Shown: positions 51,078 through 64,000, counted from the stretch's first letter. The stretch is DNA of 64,000 nt from Paulownia fortunei (GCA_019321725.1 CM033107.1:14933445-14997444); one strand, 5' to 3'. A program made the numbers and translations. Notes: generated from the sequence alone by a model not told the origin.

Positions 51078-53686
51078 AGATGAGTTGTGAAAGCAATTAG
51101 ATGTTAACCATATCATCATGTATCCCTACAATGCACGAAGATCATAGTAGTACGATAATATTTTTATTTTGTAGAGAATTAGAAAGTGCGGTATGTAAAA
51201 AATTATCTTTAATCAATAATTTTATATTTTGCCCATTACTTAATTGTCAAAATCATATTTTTATTTTCACATATCTGGTTTTTGTAAAAGGAATAAAAAA
51301 AGGATTTCGTCACACAAATAATATGAAGATTGATTTGAATTGTAAATTCTCAAATCCTACATGTATAATAGCATCCAATTAAAAATATAAAGCTTGGAAA
51401 CATGTTGATGACAACTGCATAATCTAAATTAGGTGGTATAATTGTTTTCTTGTTTGAGAAAATTTACATGTATGCATTGAAAGGAGATAGGAGTAGGATT
51501 TTTCTTTTATTAATTTGAAATCAAATTGCTTGTAAGATTTTTTAAAAGATTATTTTTAAATTACGATTTTGTTAAGTGAAAACGAATGTGCGATTTTGTG
51601 TGGTTTTAATAAGTTTCAAGCTGTTTACGGTTTTAATCAACAACTTAAAAATAATTAAGTAAAAGAAAAAAAATTGTTTTTTCAGGATAGCAAACACATT
51701 TATATTAACTGAGCCATAATTTGAAACTTAATTTTCTTTCATTTTTAATCACCATATAGGAGGTTGAAAGACAGAGACTAAGTATATAATTCATTTAATC
51801 TTTGTTCTTTGTTTTCGTTATCCTAAAACAGGAGGCAAATAGAACTCTTTCACAAGCACAAAGTAATAAAATGTAACTTGAGCAATTTAGTACTTCTTGT
51901 ATAGTGGTCCAGAACCTAAAAAGAATTCAGTAATTAAAGATCTTAATGCATATAATTTTTTAACAAAATCGTGAATAAGTTTCTTTCCATCTTCATTATT
52001 TGAAATTAATAAGTCGTCAATTTATCAAGCTTCTTGCTTATCTCCATCTGTACCTATGTGTATACATGAAAATATTAGTCTAAAAAGTAAAAATACCTAA
52101 CTCTAGGTCAATTTTATTTTTTTTCCCAAACTTTTTTGTGCATTGTATTCTTCTACCAAGTACATACATATATAAGTTTTGAACAGAAAATATCTGAAAA
52201 TAGTGAGAAAAGAAAATAGAAAAAAGACTAGAATTATGAATTACCTGATTCACTCCACCGAATCGTGTGGCTTCAATCCAAGTCCATTGTCAAACAATTC
52301 AATAACAATCAATTAAAATACTCATACTTTCAAATTGAACCCACTAAGAAAGTATATACCAAAACCTGAAAGAATCAAAATTAAATAAAAATGTACGAAG
52401 GAAATTATAATAACATAGAAAAAGAAAAAGTATTAGACATGCTTGTTCATTGTTGCGAAAGCATAAAAAATGACAGATGAGAGAAGTTGGTAAATAGTGA
52501 TAGAAGACTAAAAGCTTGAGACTGGAAGTTGAGAAGAGGCTAGGTTTTATTGTTCGATTACTTGAGTTGGTCTCCACTTATTCAGACAACAATTGATCAA
52601 CCAATAAAACGAACAAGTAATAAAAAAACTAAACTATAAGATAAATACATATGGGCGGTGCGAGGCGCTTTGGTTGAATCCCAAACGATATATGGTGCGG
52701 TTTTAACTGAAATTCTCAAACTAAAGTTTATGTAATAAATCGACAACAATATAGTGATGCGGTTTAGTTCAAGAGATTTTGATGATATTTCAAATTTTAT
52801 GATCTACCCTAGCAGCGAAAAGCCGAACAACAAAAATAAGAGATGGGTATCATATTGTTAACATACAGCACAACATTGTTGTGTGAATCTAATGAACAAT
52901 TAAAACTAGATATGTGAGAAGGAAAATATAATTGCTTATAATCACTTTATCTTGAAGAACGAAGGATTTGGAAAGTAAAATTTGGGTTTTATTTTTGTAC
53001 CTTAACATAAATATAAATTATATGGAAGTGAAAGAGAAAATTGTCTTTTATTATTTTATTTTTCACATAGGAAGCAAAGGAAATATAATTATAAGTTCGT
53101 TCAAAACGTATGAAAACTTTAGGTTATTTTTTAATTAAGATCTTAATATCTTCCTATTATAATTAACATCTTATAAGATTAATAACTTTATTTTATACAA
53201 ATATTTCAAAAACTTATTTTTAAAATAAAATTTAATATTTTATAAACTCATAACAATTTAAAATAAACTCATCCAAACACCTTCCAGATCTTCTATAAAA
53301 AGGGTGAAGAAACTGAAAACCAACAAGTCAGTCAATACGGGTGCAATAATATTTCACCATTTATATTTAGGAGATTATTTCACTGATTTCAAAACAATTG
53401 ATACCGCTATCTTTTGGTAAAGCCACTTATCAGAACAACTCTTCAAGAAACAATTTAATATTCAATCAATAATTTGTGAATTCGAACTATTTATAAAACT
53501 AAATATGATTCCATAGTGAATATGTTAATTTGAAGGTTATTTGATGTAAGTGGTCCTAATAAAGATAATAAGAAAAAGAAGATTTTCTCAACACCTCCTC
53601 CATATGTCCCACCAAGATATTTATCAATAAGTTATCTTAATTCATCTCCATATAATTATAAATATTTAGAATAATTTGGTCGAACT
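51078..53686. other. AT-rich intergenic DNA after the transporter
   Basis: 51078 to about 51220 is probable 3' UTR. The rest shows no supported gene; a low-AT patch at 52650-52690 (gggcggtgcgaggcgctttg) has no frame. Confidence 0.5.
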
Positions 53687-54848
53687 TGTTAAGAATAGTG
53701 TCCGACGCGCTAATTAGATTGAGCGTCTTTTATACTTTTATATTTGTAAAAATAATTTTTTTCAAATCATATTAATAAAATAGGCAAAAAAATTTATCTT
53801 TAATTGCATATAGTAATTAAATAAAGTTTCTAGACCAAACATAGTTATGGGGTATGGTCACGCATTTGATAGTGATCATGGAACATGCCTCTATAACTTT
53901 CGTATTAAATTAGATCCGTGTCGATGGCTTTTTGAGATGGGACATCGAATAGCCCAATAAACTCGCGCATATGATGCATGCTCGCATGAAAAGAATATCT
54001 CGCTCCATGGACATTGGCGTAGTGACGCTGGTGCATGTATGCAGGTGATTGTTATGGAACAAGTACACTGAACAGGCCCACTAAAAATTCTTAATTGGAA
54101 ATGTTGTTTGTTGAAACAAAAATTTCCATGTTATGGTAGTACATCATTAGTCTTTAAACTTGAGGCGTCGTGATAGCCTTGTGCATATCAGGTTCCATTT
54201 TACTGTATTTTCTGATTGCTCGACAATTACAAAAGAGATATGTTGGATGTTGCATAGATATGTATGGAGGTTAATGAGTGGTCAACAAAGGATCTGTCAC
54301 TTGCCTGACAGAACAAGTGAATTTCATATATTTTCATAGTTCATGACATAGAAGTCGTTGGTCAAAGCGGGATGAATATTAGACGGAGTTTTCTAACGAT
54401 TCGTCATAAGTCATTGAAACTTGAAATAGAATCATAGTCATTGAGTAATTGGAGGTTCGACTATTAATCCATGTTTTAAACTCAATCGAAAGATTAGTTG
54501 ACGGAAGGATCTTACGTGTATGATACTCATAATTAAAATAGTTTCATTCGATATTTCACCTAAATGTAGGTAGTCATGATACACTTGTTAGGTGTTTCCC
54601 ATAACTTGTGAGGTTTTTAAAATTAATGAGTTAATTTCAAGAAGATTAATTAATCGAAATAATTATTATTCATAAGTTGCAAATGTTGCAAGTTCACTAC
54701 TAGCTTAATTATGAACCTAAAGGGTCACACACAATTTGAGATGAAATATTTATAACTTATGAATTGATCCAAGGTGTTGGATCCAATTAATTAATAAAAA
54801 TTAATTAATTGAGACTTAAATTAATTCAATGAGTTGAATTAATTATTT

Positions 54849-55829
54849 CGGGCACATGGCAAGGCGTATTAGGGGGTCATTTTGAGAGAGTATTCAGAAT
54901 CTCTAATCCAGTTACAGATTCTGTTATCTCTATTTATTTATTTTGGAAGGATTCTGTGCCTTTTAATTTGCATGTTCGATCTATTATCCCCTTACTCATA
55001 TTTTGGTACATATGGAAGGAACGGAAATCTGCTAAATACCGGCTAATACGCTTTAGCCATTTCCGCGTGATTACTAAGGTCAGACTCCATTTATCTAATC
55101 TTACTAAGGCTAGCATTGCATTGTCCGTGAGAATTTTTGGAAAGACGATGTCTCAACTGCCAATCTAATTGGAATACCAATTATTTACACACCTTGCCGA
55201 AGGAAAGTTATGGTTGTTCGATGGATTCAACCTTCTCCATGATGGTTTAAATTGAACTCTGATGGTGCTTCAAAAAGCAATCCAGGTCCAGCTGGGGCAG
55301 GAGGGATCATTCGGGCATGGTTTTATATGGTTTTATAGCTCCTCATGACAGTCAAACCAATACTACAACGGAATTAGAGGGTGTCGTTCACGGTCTGGAG
55401 ATTTGTTTTCAAAATGATTGTTTAATGTTTGGATTGAGCTAGATTCTCAAGTGGTTATTCGTCTCTTAGGAAAACCGCCCACTGGCCATTGGAGTTTACA
55501 ACAATTAATCACATGGGCGAAGTGCTTAATGGCGGCGGATGCATACCCAAATTACACATATATATCGAGAAGGAAATCAGCTTGCGGATGCTACGGCGAA
55601 TCTTGCTTGTACGCAGCAACAGGAGCTTTACTTTAATGGTCCTCAATTTCCACGTGAGCTCTATGGTTTTGTTAGAATTGATAGATGTGGTTTGCCTAAC
55701 TTTAGATTTAAATAGGGAGGTTGATAAAGAGGATTTCTTTAGTTAGCAATCTTGTCAAGAAAGCCATTTTTCATGGTTATTTGCTGAAAAAAAAAATCAA
55801 TCAAGGTGTCCAATTTTAATTAAAAAAAA
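54849..55829 (+). mobile_element. 5'-truncated LINE tail with RNase H domain
   Basis: The 981-bp insert is flanked by 20-bp near-identical sequences (54829-54848 and 55830-55849, 19 of 20 matching, beginning atgagttgaatta) and ends in an A-rich tail. Translation gives IIPLLIFWYIWKERKSAKYR, the linker typical of plant LINE 3' ends. It continues with KLNSDGASKSNPGPAGAGGI (RNase H start with D), the WIELDSQVVIRLL strand, and IYREGNQLADATANLA, then NGPQFPRELYGFVRIDR. The truncated 5' end, poly-A tail and target duplication are hallmarks of LINE retrotransposition. Several stops and frameshifts make it inactive. Confidence 0.9.
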
Positions 55830-56093
55830 ATGAGTTGAATTATTTATTTAATTAAATAATTAGATTACTTAATTAGATCTAATAAAATTAAGGAGCAACA
55901 ATTATTTGATTGAATCAAATTAATTGTATAGTCCATAAATTAATTTACTTAATTAAATAATTGAATTATTTATTGGGCTTAATTTGATTAAGTAGATGGA
56001 ATTAATTAGTTAATTGAATTTGGGTTAAAATAATTAATTAAATTAATTGTGAGATTTATTAAAGTTCAAGTCCAATTCAAAGAGGTCCGTTAG

Positions 56094-56319
56094 GAGAGAC
56101 CCATGAAAGTTGTTGAAAAATGATGGAAACTCAAGAGTTTGAAATTTTTGGAAAACCCTAAATATATTTGGAAAATATAAAAGGGATATAATTGGCGAAT
56201 TTTCAAGAGAGACCCATGAAAGTTGTTGAAAAATGATGGAAACTCAAGAGTTTGAAATTTTTGGAAAATCCTAAATATATTTGGAAAATATAAAAGGGAT
56301 ATAATTAGCGAATTTTGGA
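56094..56319. repeat. 113-bp tandem duplication inside the solo LTR
   Basis: The block from about 56094 ('gagagacccatgaaagttgt' through 'ggatataattggcgaatttt') recurs with an offset of 113 bp and only a few changes. The twice-repeated peptide in the minus-strand open frame (FPSFFNNFHGSL and FHHFSTTFMGLS) is a shadow of this. Confidence 0.9.
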
Positions 56320-56871
56320 ACAATCAAATATCTTTCAACCAATTAAAAGGAGACTAAAAAATACTAAGAGTTGGACTCTTGGAATATTTTGAGTCCTATT
56401 TAAAATAGATGGCCAGAAATTTGAGCAGCCCTTTAATTTTTTAACATAAGAGAAGAGAGAGAGAAAATTATTTCCTTCCTCTATCCTTTATTCCACCAAA
56501 ATTTCATCATAATATTCACTATATTCACTCTATAAATTAGGTTAGTAAAATAATCAGAATTGCTAGCAGAATTATGATTTCGTATTCTTACTCAAAGTGT
56601 AAACTATTTTAGAGGGGGAGACGTTTGGATTCTTACGAACCGAAATTCAAAAAGGGGTTAACAATCGATTGCTTCAATTCCTACGACAACCGAAATGCAT
56701 AGAAATGTATAAATCGAAACTGTATTAATTTTTAAATTATTATAGTGTTGAAAATTACGAGATCGTTAAAGATCACTTCGGATCGGGGGTACTGCTGTAA
56801 TTATTATGGCGTGTTGTTTTAATTTTTTTATTTTTTCGCTATACATACCCCAAGATCACACGAATCCAACA

Positions 56872-59800
56872 TAACTTACTGAGAAAAAAAAATATTAGTA
56901 ACAATGTGAAATTGTCATTATTTATGTGTATTGACTATTAAATTATATAAATTTTATTTTATCACAATTATAAGTTTTTGGAATTTAATAACGACAAGAT
57001 TTGTTAGTGATAACTTTTATATCATTAATGATAATTTTAATATTATTACTTAATTTTTTCATTATTATTCTTTTTTTCTTGTATATGTAAAAACAATTGA
57101 TATTAACTGTTGCTTACTCGGTCTAATTAAGAATCTAAAAAGCAATTAATTTATTTTGTTGAGCTTATAACCAACTCATGTCTCACTTTTTGAGTTTATA
57201 AAAAGACTTCTTTCTTCAATTATGTAAAAAGTTCTATACAACCTATTTATATATAGTCTTTACCAAAATATAAGAATAGTGAATAAGGTCTTAGAGGTTG
57301 TTTAGTAAGGTTATGTTTGAAAAAAATTCGACTCTCTGTTTCCTTTTTACTCTCAAATTGATGTAATAAAGAGTTTATAAGTTCTTGAAAAAAAAAATGT
57401 ACGAGCTTATAGTTATTTTTAAGATTGAACAAATTGTCTTCTTATGTTTACCATCCATTTACAAACTTACCAGTAATAACTAACTAAACCCATGTTGTAA
57501 GTTATTGGAAACTTATTTTATTCAAACAAATTAAGCTTATTTTTAAAATCAGAAAAAAATATCTTGCAAACTTAAATTTTTTATTATAAGCTGTAGAAGC
57601 TTCTAAGATGCTGAATACTTGTAAGATTAGCCACACAAGAAGCCAGCCATATGTTGGGCTTAGGGGTCAATGGGTCATTAGCCATGAGGGTGACATGTTT
57701 GGTGATGAAAGGACTGGATTATGATCAATAAATCTGATAAACCAGAAGTTACAGGGAAATTTTTAATTTGGATTTAGTTGTAACTGATTTTTAAATCAAA
57801 TTTTTTGATTATGACCTGATATGAAACTTGGGGTAGGAAATATAGTCACTCTAAAATGATGGGCCCATTTTGGATTCAAAATCCAATTGATCAAATTGGA
57901 ATTGGGATCTAACTGACTTTGACAAAACTCACAAAATGTTAATATCCAATCCAGTGGTTCCAGTATTAGAACAGAGCGGACCACAGGTCCGAAGACTATT
58001 TATTGTTTTAACCTAAATCTGGATTGAGTTTGTTCCAAATATGAGCTCCTTTTTTCTTTTTTCTGTTTCTTTCTTTTTGGTGGTTATCAAAAACCATTAA
58101 AATTCAGTTTTGAAAGTACAAATATAAAAATATTGTTTATACAATATAAAATATATAGAAGCATTATTTTCACGATCTGCAATAAATTATGAATCACTTG
58201 AGCCAAACTACGATCCAATATAATATACTTTATATAAATTCAAAACTTTATTAATTAGATTGGGTTAAATGCAATTAACCCCCTTTTGAAATAGAGATGA
58301 TTATATTGCAATTTTTATTTTAACTACCTCCTAACATTTTGTCATGTACTGTTTTGCCATAGAACAAAATGAAATTGTCCTTTATAATTAATATGAAATG
58401 TGCAGTTTCTTTTAGTATTATGACTTTTAAGTTTGTTTACTTTTAAACTTAAATAATCAAAGAAGTTCTATTTTCTTGTGCAATACTCTATAACAAAAAC
58501 AATCTTAAAGTTTTACACTATATGAAATAATTGAAGGGAATATAATTATATCCTTTTTATTTATCAAAATATGATTGAAATGAAGAGTTTAACAATGAAA
58601 AGACACTTATATGATAATTTATCTATTTTATAAAATATACGGTAACAGGGTCTATATTTAATGCACCATTATGTCATTATTTTATCTTGGTTGATTTTCT
58701 TCATATTCTAGTCATTTGGAAGAGAAATTGACTAGCCATTAAGGCACAGCTCAATGGGCAAAGTTGAGCCCCTTGCTTCAAAACTTATTAAATGATACAA
58801 CTTTAAAATTGCAAATTTAAATATAGGTTGTATTAAAAAATAAATTTTTTGTGAGTCCAAATTCGATCCATAAGAAAGTTATTTAAATATTTCAGGATTA
58901 TATTTTTAAAAAAGATTGACTTTATGTGGTTTAAAATATATAAAAAAAATATATGCTATAACTAAAAAAATCAAAGTAATAAAATATATTAAAACTTAGG
59001 GATCCACTCTTGAGTTTTGGATATATGAACGATTTTTTTTTTTTTTACTTCTTTTAATTGCCATTATTTGAATCCATACATAATGAAGGTTCAAATGAAA
59101 AAATATAATCAAATAACTCATGCATTAAGATAATCATGATATTATTTTACTATTTGTAAATTATCTCTTTAACACCAACACTTATTTATGCAATCAAATA
59201 TTTATGCATACATTTGTCTACAACAAATCGAGGTTTCACGTTAGCAGTTGGTGTAGTAAAACCAAACGTCTAGCTAAATGAACCTAAGTATTTGTTGACA
59301 TATTTTCTCACCATCTTGTTTTCAACAAATTTGTCTATCTACATATTGTGCATAACATATCCAAATTTTAATAAAAAAAATAATAATTTTGAGATATGAC
59401 CCAATTTATAAAATAGTTCAATACCGAACTTAACTCTGATCCAAAATTCAATTTTTTTTATCCTTACATGTTTAGTATGAGATCCAAAGTCTTCATAAAC
59501 TTGTAGATAAATTACTTATCAATCCATAATCTCAAAAATTAACCCAAAAATATTTTGAAATCAAAATTACGCTAGTTATCTAAAAGCTGCACAAAAATAA
59601 AATAAAATTTTTTATTTTTATTTTTTTATGTTGGTTTCCTATTTTATTCATAAAATACAAAAATACTTTAATTGGGAGTTCTAATAATTTTAAAATAAAA
59701 ATATTATAAAAATTTTAATTAATTGTATACTTTTAAATATTCGTCTCCACAGGCGTTAGTATATTTCTATATAGTTGATTACTGATTATTAATATTTATA

Positions 59801-61300
59801 AATTATTGATTGATGGTTATTTCATCATTAATTAATATTTGGTGTAAAGATATATTTGGTCATTTCACTCAAAAATAATAAAAAAAATTGACTCATTTAT
59901 GTACCATGAAAGTACAAGAAAAAGGGAAAACAATATGTACCATGGGTACTAAAAGGGAAAAACAAGATATTAAACTTTTTAAAAATGAAATTTGATGAAA
60001 TGCAAGGAGACAATTTGATTTATTTTTCTATTTGTTTTATGTATATGCATTTTTTTCTTTGTTTACATGGGGGTAAAAACTTGCAATTTAATCTACGAGA
60101 TTAGATAGAACTAAAACAAATCTTATATGGATTGGTCCTATTTTCAAAGTTTTCCTTGGCATTGAAATTTAAGCCTGAGGGCTATATTTATGGGCTGGCC
60201 ATGTGTTCTGTCAACCAAGGAAAAGGACAAGGGATTAACAATGACAAGTATGAAAAGCGTGCAAACATTTGAGCCTGGCTCACATTTTTTATTTCTCATA
60301 CCATTTGTGTATACATTAAACTGTCTTTAATTTCAAAGAATCGTTTATTATGGATTTGGAATCCTGACACTAATGATTCTGTATAAAAATATTGTCGTAT
60401 AGCTATCAAAAGTTAGAGATCAGAGTGTAATTAGGGTGAGAGGGATGAAACCCGATTTTCTATTCCTAAGTAAAACTTGAAAAAATTACCAATTTAAACC
60501 ACAATAACTTTGACTCACAAGTTTTCATAAGCAAGTTACAGATTTTAATAAATATTTGTACTAGTTGTTGGTGAACCAATTATTTTTGTGACAGGAGTTT
60601 TAATTTGAGTAACATTTTATTGGCAGCATCCATGATTTAAATTGGATATTTTCTGGTGGTTGAAACTTATATATTAATTACATTGAAATGGGATTGCTAA
60701 AACCTGTCTTTTCATTTATCAAAAAATGTGAAAAATTCTAAAAAAGAAGATTTTTTAATTAAGAAATTATAAAGGATGTATTCGCTACAATTTTATCTAT
60801 CATTTTAGTGGAAATCTATTAAGGTAGCATCAATAATTTCGTAATGAATTTTAAACGAGGTAGTATTCTTTTTGACTTTTAAGAAATGATGAGGGTTGAA
60901 TCTTCTAAAAAGTAATTTCAAAAAATTAGTTGATACACTTAGGTTTTGTTTGTCTAATTGTTCTAACATGTATAAAGTAGAATATAAGTCCAACAGAATC
61001 GATACAACTTCTCAACACACTTATCCCTGCCTTAATTACATCCGTCCTAATATGTGTATCTAACTTAATTGGATATAAAATTTTGGACAAGAATTGAAAA
61101 TATGAAAATTTTAATTATTTGTAATTTTTTGCTTCAAAAGCACTAGCTGAGAGGATATTTACGAGATTTAAAATAAATATATTTATTTTTAACATTCCAA
61201 TAAAAAATAGAAGTAATAAATTGCCATATATATATATGTCTATATTCTTAACTCTAGTATTCTTCGATTTTTCATCATTTGTTTCTTTCTTTTATATTTC
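56872..61300. other. AT-rich gene-free region
   Basis: No supported gene. It includes A/T homopolymer runs (for example T at 59033-59046) and the left copy of a dispersed repeat (59182-59303). Open frames at 57247-57984 and 60805-60993 lack domains. Confidence 0.55.
59182..59303 (+). repeat. Dispersed 120-bp repeat, copy 1
   Basis: Reads 'atcaaatatttatgcataca', then 'agcagttggtgtagtaaaac' and 'tagctaaatgaacctaa'. The same series occurs at 63377-63500. The two copies lie in the same orientation about 4.2 kb apart. Confidence 0.75.
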
Positions 61301-61343
61301 TCGCTTTAAAATATGGCGCCCCATTGTTGAACGCCTGCAAAAT

Positions 61344-61900
61344 GACGTCGCACAGTGGGACTACCCTCAAATTTGCTGTCTTTTGATAGCTTGGACAGTT
61401 GAGTTTCTGATTTTTTTTTTGTAATTTTCAATCGTCTGTGGACCCCTTAAATGTGGCTTGGCAGTATTCCTCAATTTTTTCAAAGCTCGTTTTTGTGGGA
61501 CATAGTCACTTCTCCGAAAAACGATGTCGCATGATGGGATTGTTCTCAAATATGCTGTCGTATGGTGGTTTTGGACGGTAGATTTTTGATTTTTGATTAC
61601 TATATTTTCGATCGGCCCCATAAATATGGCTTGGCAGTCGATTTTTTGGTTGCTTTTTTTTTTGCCCTTGTATCTTTCGTCGGGACACTATCGCCTCCCT
61701 AGAAAACTACGTTGCACGATGGGATTTCCCTCAAATCTGGTCCCATTTGATGGTCTTCGACGATTGATTTTTTTTTTTTTTTTTTTTGTTATTGCTATAT
61801 TTTCCCCTTTCTTACCTTAATTAAAAGAAAAGTGGGATCCACTATTGTAGTATTGTAAAACCACGTTGCACAATGTCATTGCTTTCAAAATTTGTTATCA
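61344..61900. repeat. Degenerate tandem repeat, units of about 155-185 bp
   Basis: A core AAAACNACGTYGCACRATGGGA recurs at 61344, 61523, 61708 and 61862. Each is followed by a CTCAAATNTGCTGTC-like stretch, a TTNGACGGTNGATTTTT-like part and a T-run. Intervals are 179, 185 and 154 bp. No frame is shared between units, so it is not protein-coding. Confidence 0.7.
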
Positions 61901-64000
61901 TTTTATATATTTAGCGGTTATCTTGAATCGCCAAAGTTATCTTCATTTGTACAGTGATTGTTATACCACTAGCACCATCATATTTTTTTTCTTTCCCTCT
62001 AGTAACTAAAAAGTGACAAGATACATTTCTATCAAAATAAAAAAAACTACCATTCACAACATAACGCAACAATGATTGTCTATCTCCATTTGTATAGTGA
62101 TTGGTTTATATCATCACTAGCATTATCTTTTTCCCCTCTGATAATATAAAACTAAAAAATATAGATTACAAAAGAAAAAAAAAAAACCACCATCCCATCC
62201 CATATATATGTAAGTGTATCTCATTTATACAGTGTTTGGTTAACACATATTTTTCATTTTATTTATTTGTTTGATTTATATGGTAATTTAATACAGTGTC
62301 ATTTTATTTTGATACTATTTTTTTCCACCAAAAATATATAAGTGGTTACTACCTTCATTCATTTATTTGTACAGTATGCTATCTTTATTTGCACAATTAT
62401 TTTGTGGAATCGTATAGGCAGAGGTATTCTTTTTTGGATGTGATGCGGAACAGCAGAGAGTTGAAGATACTACTAGAGATCAACTTTTGACTGTAGAAAT
62501 CAGCGTGAATCAAACTTAAAAAAAAAAGATCAGGGTATTATAGAGTCAATTGCAACAATGGTGGACGAAGCGACTCACTAGAAGTCGACTACTAAAACTA
62601 TTGAAAAAGTTGCATCAGAGTCAAGGGTGTACTTCATTTGTACTATGAGTTGTTGGGAAGAGCAGACATATTTTTTTATTTAGGACTTTTCAACTTCATC
62701 ATTCTTTTTTTTACTGTCCCATTCTTTGGACTTTTCAGATTCATTATATTTCTTGGGTTGTTTCATCCGATTTATTAGTTATGTTATATTATTTATTATG
62801 CATCATCATTGTTCTTAGGTCTATTGTTGTTGCTTTTCCTCCTGATCATCATCATTACCAAAACTTTTCCTTTTTTATCATTTTTATATTGGTTTTATTT
62901 ATTTAAAAAAATTCAAGAAAAACTGTAATGTGAGAAAAGCATTGAGGGAGTAATTTTTTTTAAATTATATATTGATGGCCATGAGTCAAAAACAATCTCA
63001 ACATGTAAAGTTCAAAGGGTTATGTAGATCATGGACCAAAATCTCTACAAGGCCCAATAGACTAAATTTAGAGGGTTAACAAAAAGGATATGTTACAATG
63101 TTTAGGCTAAGTCCATGGATGCCACAAGGTCCAAGTCTACAGGCTTATGAAGTCCAAATGGTCTATGCACCATACTATAACTTCCGACATATGGGTATAA
63201 ATGTTCCAATTCTTCATTTTAAGGTATGCTATTTATATTTGAACACCCACTTTCTCTTGCTTTAATCCTAACTTGACTGTGGGAAGGGCATACCCAAGTT
63301 AACCTAGGTACCCCTAATCATTTGTTCGTATAAATTATTGTCAAACTGTCCATAAATTATCTTTTAACAATAAAATTTATTTATGAGATCAAATATTTAT
63401 ACATACATTTGTTCACAACAAATCAATGTTCCATATTAGCAGTTGGTATAGTAAAATCAGACATTTAGCTAAATGAACCCAAACATTTGTTATGCTATTA
63501 GTAATATATAAATCAAAAACCGCCACTTAACAATGAGGGTTTAATCATAAATTAAGATAATAATACAACACACTTAAACGTTATGTACCTCTATAACCGT
63601 TCCTCTCTTTCCATCAAGAGGTTCATGCTTTCTCTTCAATCAAATGAAATTTAAAAAAACATAATGAAAGTAAAAAAAACTAAATATTGAAGAGAAATTA
63701 GAGAATATATTATTATTACTAAAAAACTTAGTGCAAAGGAAAACAATACTAAAACTTTGTTCTTACTCCCCCTCCTACAAAATTGATACATGGGCCTATT
63801 TATAGAGTTTGAAGTATGCTAGAGGCTTGAAATATAATGGAGGAATGCAACAATCAAGTGGTATGCTCGTTGATCAAGATTTGGTAACTTGTTATACAAA
63901 AAATCAAGCCCTTATTTTACAAATTCTTATCCACCTAATTGAATTGAATTTTCAGGCCAAATATAGCCAGATTCTAATGATAGGTAAAAAATAAAAGTTG
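61901..64000. other. AT-rich gene-free end of window
   Basis: No supported gene was found, apart from the second dispersed repeat copy (63377-63500). Text-like patches at 62430-62600 and 62990-63250 have higher GC but no consistent frame. Confidence 0.5.
63377..63500 (+). repeat. Dispersed 120-bp repeat, copy 2
   Basis: Partner of 59182-59303. Shares 'atcaaatatttat', 'catacatttgt', 'agcagttggt', 'tagctaaatgaacc' and 'atttgtt' in the same order. Confidence 0.75.

Larger units (their letters stand above)
53687..56871 (+). mobile_element. Second solo LTR of the 11722-13935 family, with nested insertion
   Basis: The + strand begins TGTTAAGAATAG (53687) and ends CGAATCCAACA (56871). It aligns along its length with the reverse of 11722-13935: for example GGTCACGCATTTGATAGTGA versus GGTCACGCATATGATGACGA, then GGAACATGCCTCTA and GCATGCTCG in both. 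Flanks gaact (53682-53686) and taact (56872-56876) match at 4 of 5. Removing the 981-bp LINE and one 20-bp duplication leaves 2184 bp, close to 2214. It is more eroded than the other copy. The TATA position (cctatttaaaata, about 56395) is conserved. No internal region is attached, so it is also solo. Confidence 0.88.

Noticed and set aside
56090..56323. Minus-strand open frame with an apparent internal peptide repeat
   Set aside because: The repeat comes from the 113-bp DNA duplication inside the solo LTR, and 113 is not a multiple of three.
1..64000. CRISPR arrays, tRNA and rRNA genes
   Set aside because: No regularly spaced identical short repeats with unique spacers, no tRNA B-box pattern with a cloverleaf context, and no rRNA-like conserved stretch was noticed by eye. 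A covariance-model scan would be decisive for tRNAs.

Overview
This is a plant nuclear window. The genes have GT-AG introns, the spacers are AT-rich, and there are many LTR retrotransposons, a MULE-type foldback element, a hAT-like element, a LINE tail and a Harbinger-type Myb/SANT relic. The protein families and repeat types suit a eudicot, possibly an asterid, but no marker fixes the species. No bacterial operon, CRISPR array, tRNA or rRNA gene was recognised.

Three host genes are well supported, all on the + strand. (1) A Nudix hydrolase of the plant NUDT20/24 type, seven phase-compatible exons from 3069 to 6008, with its 5' exons missing from the window behind a decayed Ty1/copia element (1 to about 2580). 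(2) A plastid-type TraB/PrgY-like membrane protein, five exons from 26699 to 34458, 441 aa, with introns up to 3.4 kb. (3) A polyol/monosaccharide transporter of the major facilitator superfamily, two exons from 49537 to 51077, 484 aa, apparently intact and GC-rich against AT-rich surroundings. A fourth, weak candidate is a chain of three small phase-compatible exons at 36310-37548 that I do not recognise.

Layout. 1-2580: copia remnant. 3069-6008: Nudix gene with a MITE in intron 3. 6010-7500: TA/TG microsatellite with a 163-bp tandem duplication. 7980-17700: nested decayed Ty3/gypsy material on the minus strand, namely protease, a plant retrotransposon ORF, RNase H and integrase. A 1284-bp hAT-like element (9104-10387) breaks the integrase, and a 2214-bp solo LTR (11722-13935, perfect 5-bp duplication) breaks the retrotransposon ORF. 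17700-21200: repeat-like DNA without genes. 21200-22145: Myb/SANT-like pseudogene. 24522-25676: MULE-type foldback element with a perfect 9-bp duplication. 26699-34458: TraB gene. 36310-37548: possible small gene. 41126-47613: a complete but decayed Ty1/copia element with both LTRs. 47890-48640: degenerate 250-bp tandem repeat. 49537-51077: transporter. 53687-56871: second solo LTR of the 11722-13935 family, carrying a 981-bp LINE tail with 19/20-matched target duplications. 56872-64000: AT-rich DNA with diverged repeats.

The three host genes show no functional link; they are separate housekeeping or metabolic loci in repeat-rich DNA. The most informative content is the stack of insertions, whose target duplications allow relative dating. 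I found no convincing new biological system. The best candidates for something undescribed are the unnamed solo-LTR family, the tandem repeats near 48 kb and 61.5 kb, and the small exon chain at 36.3 kb.
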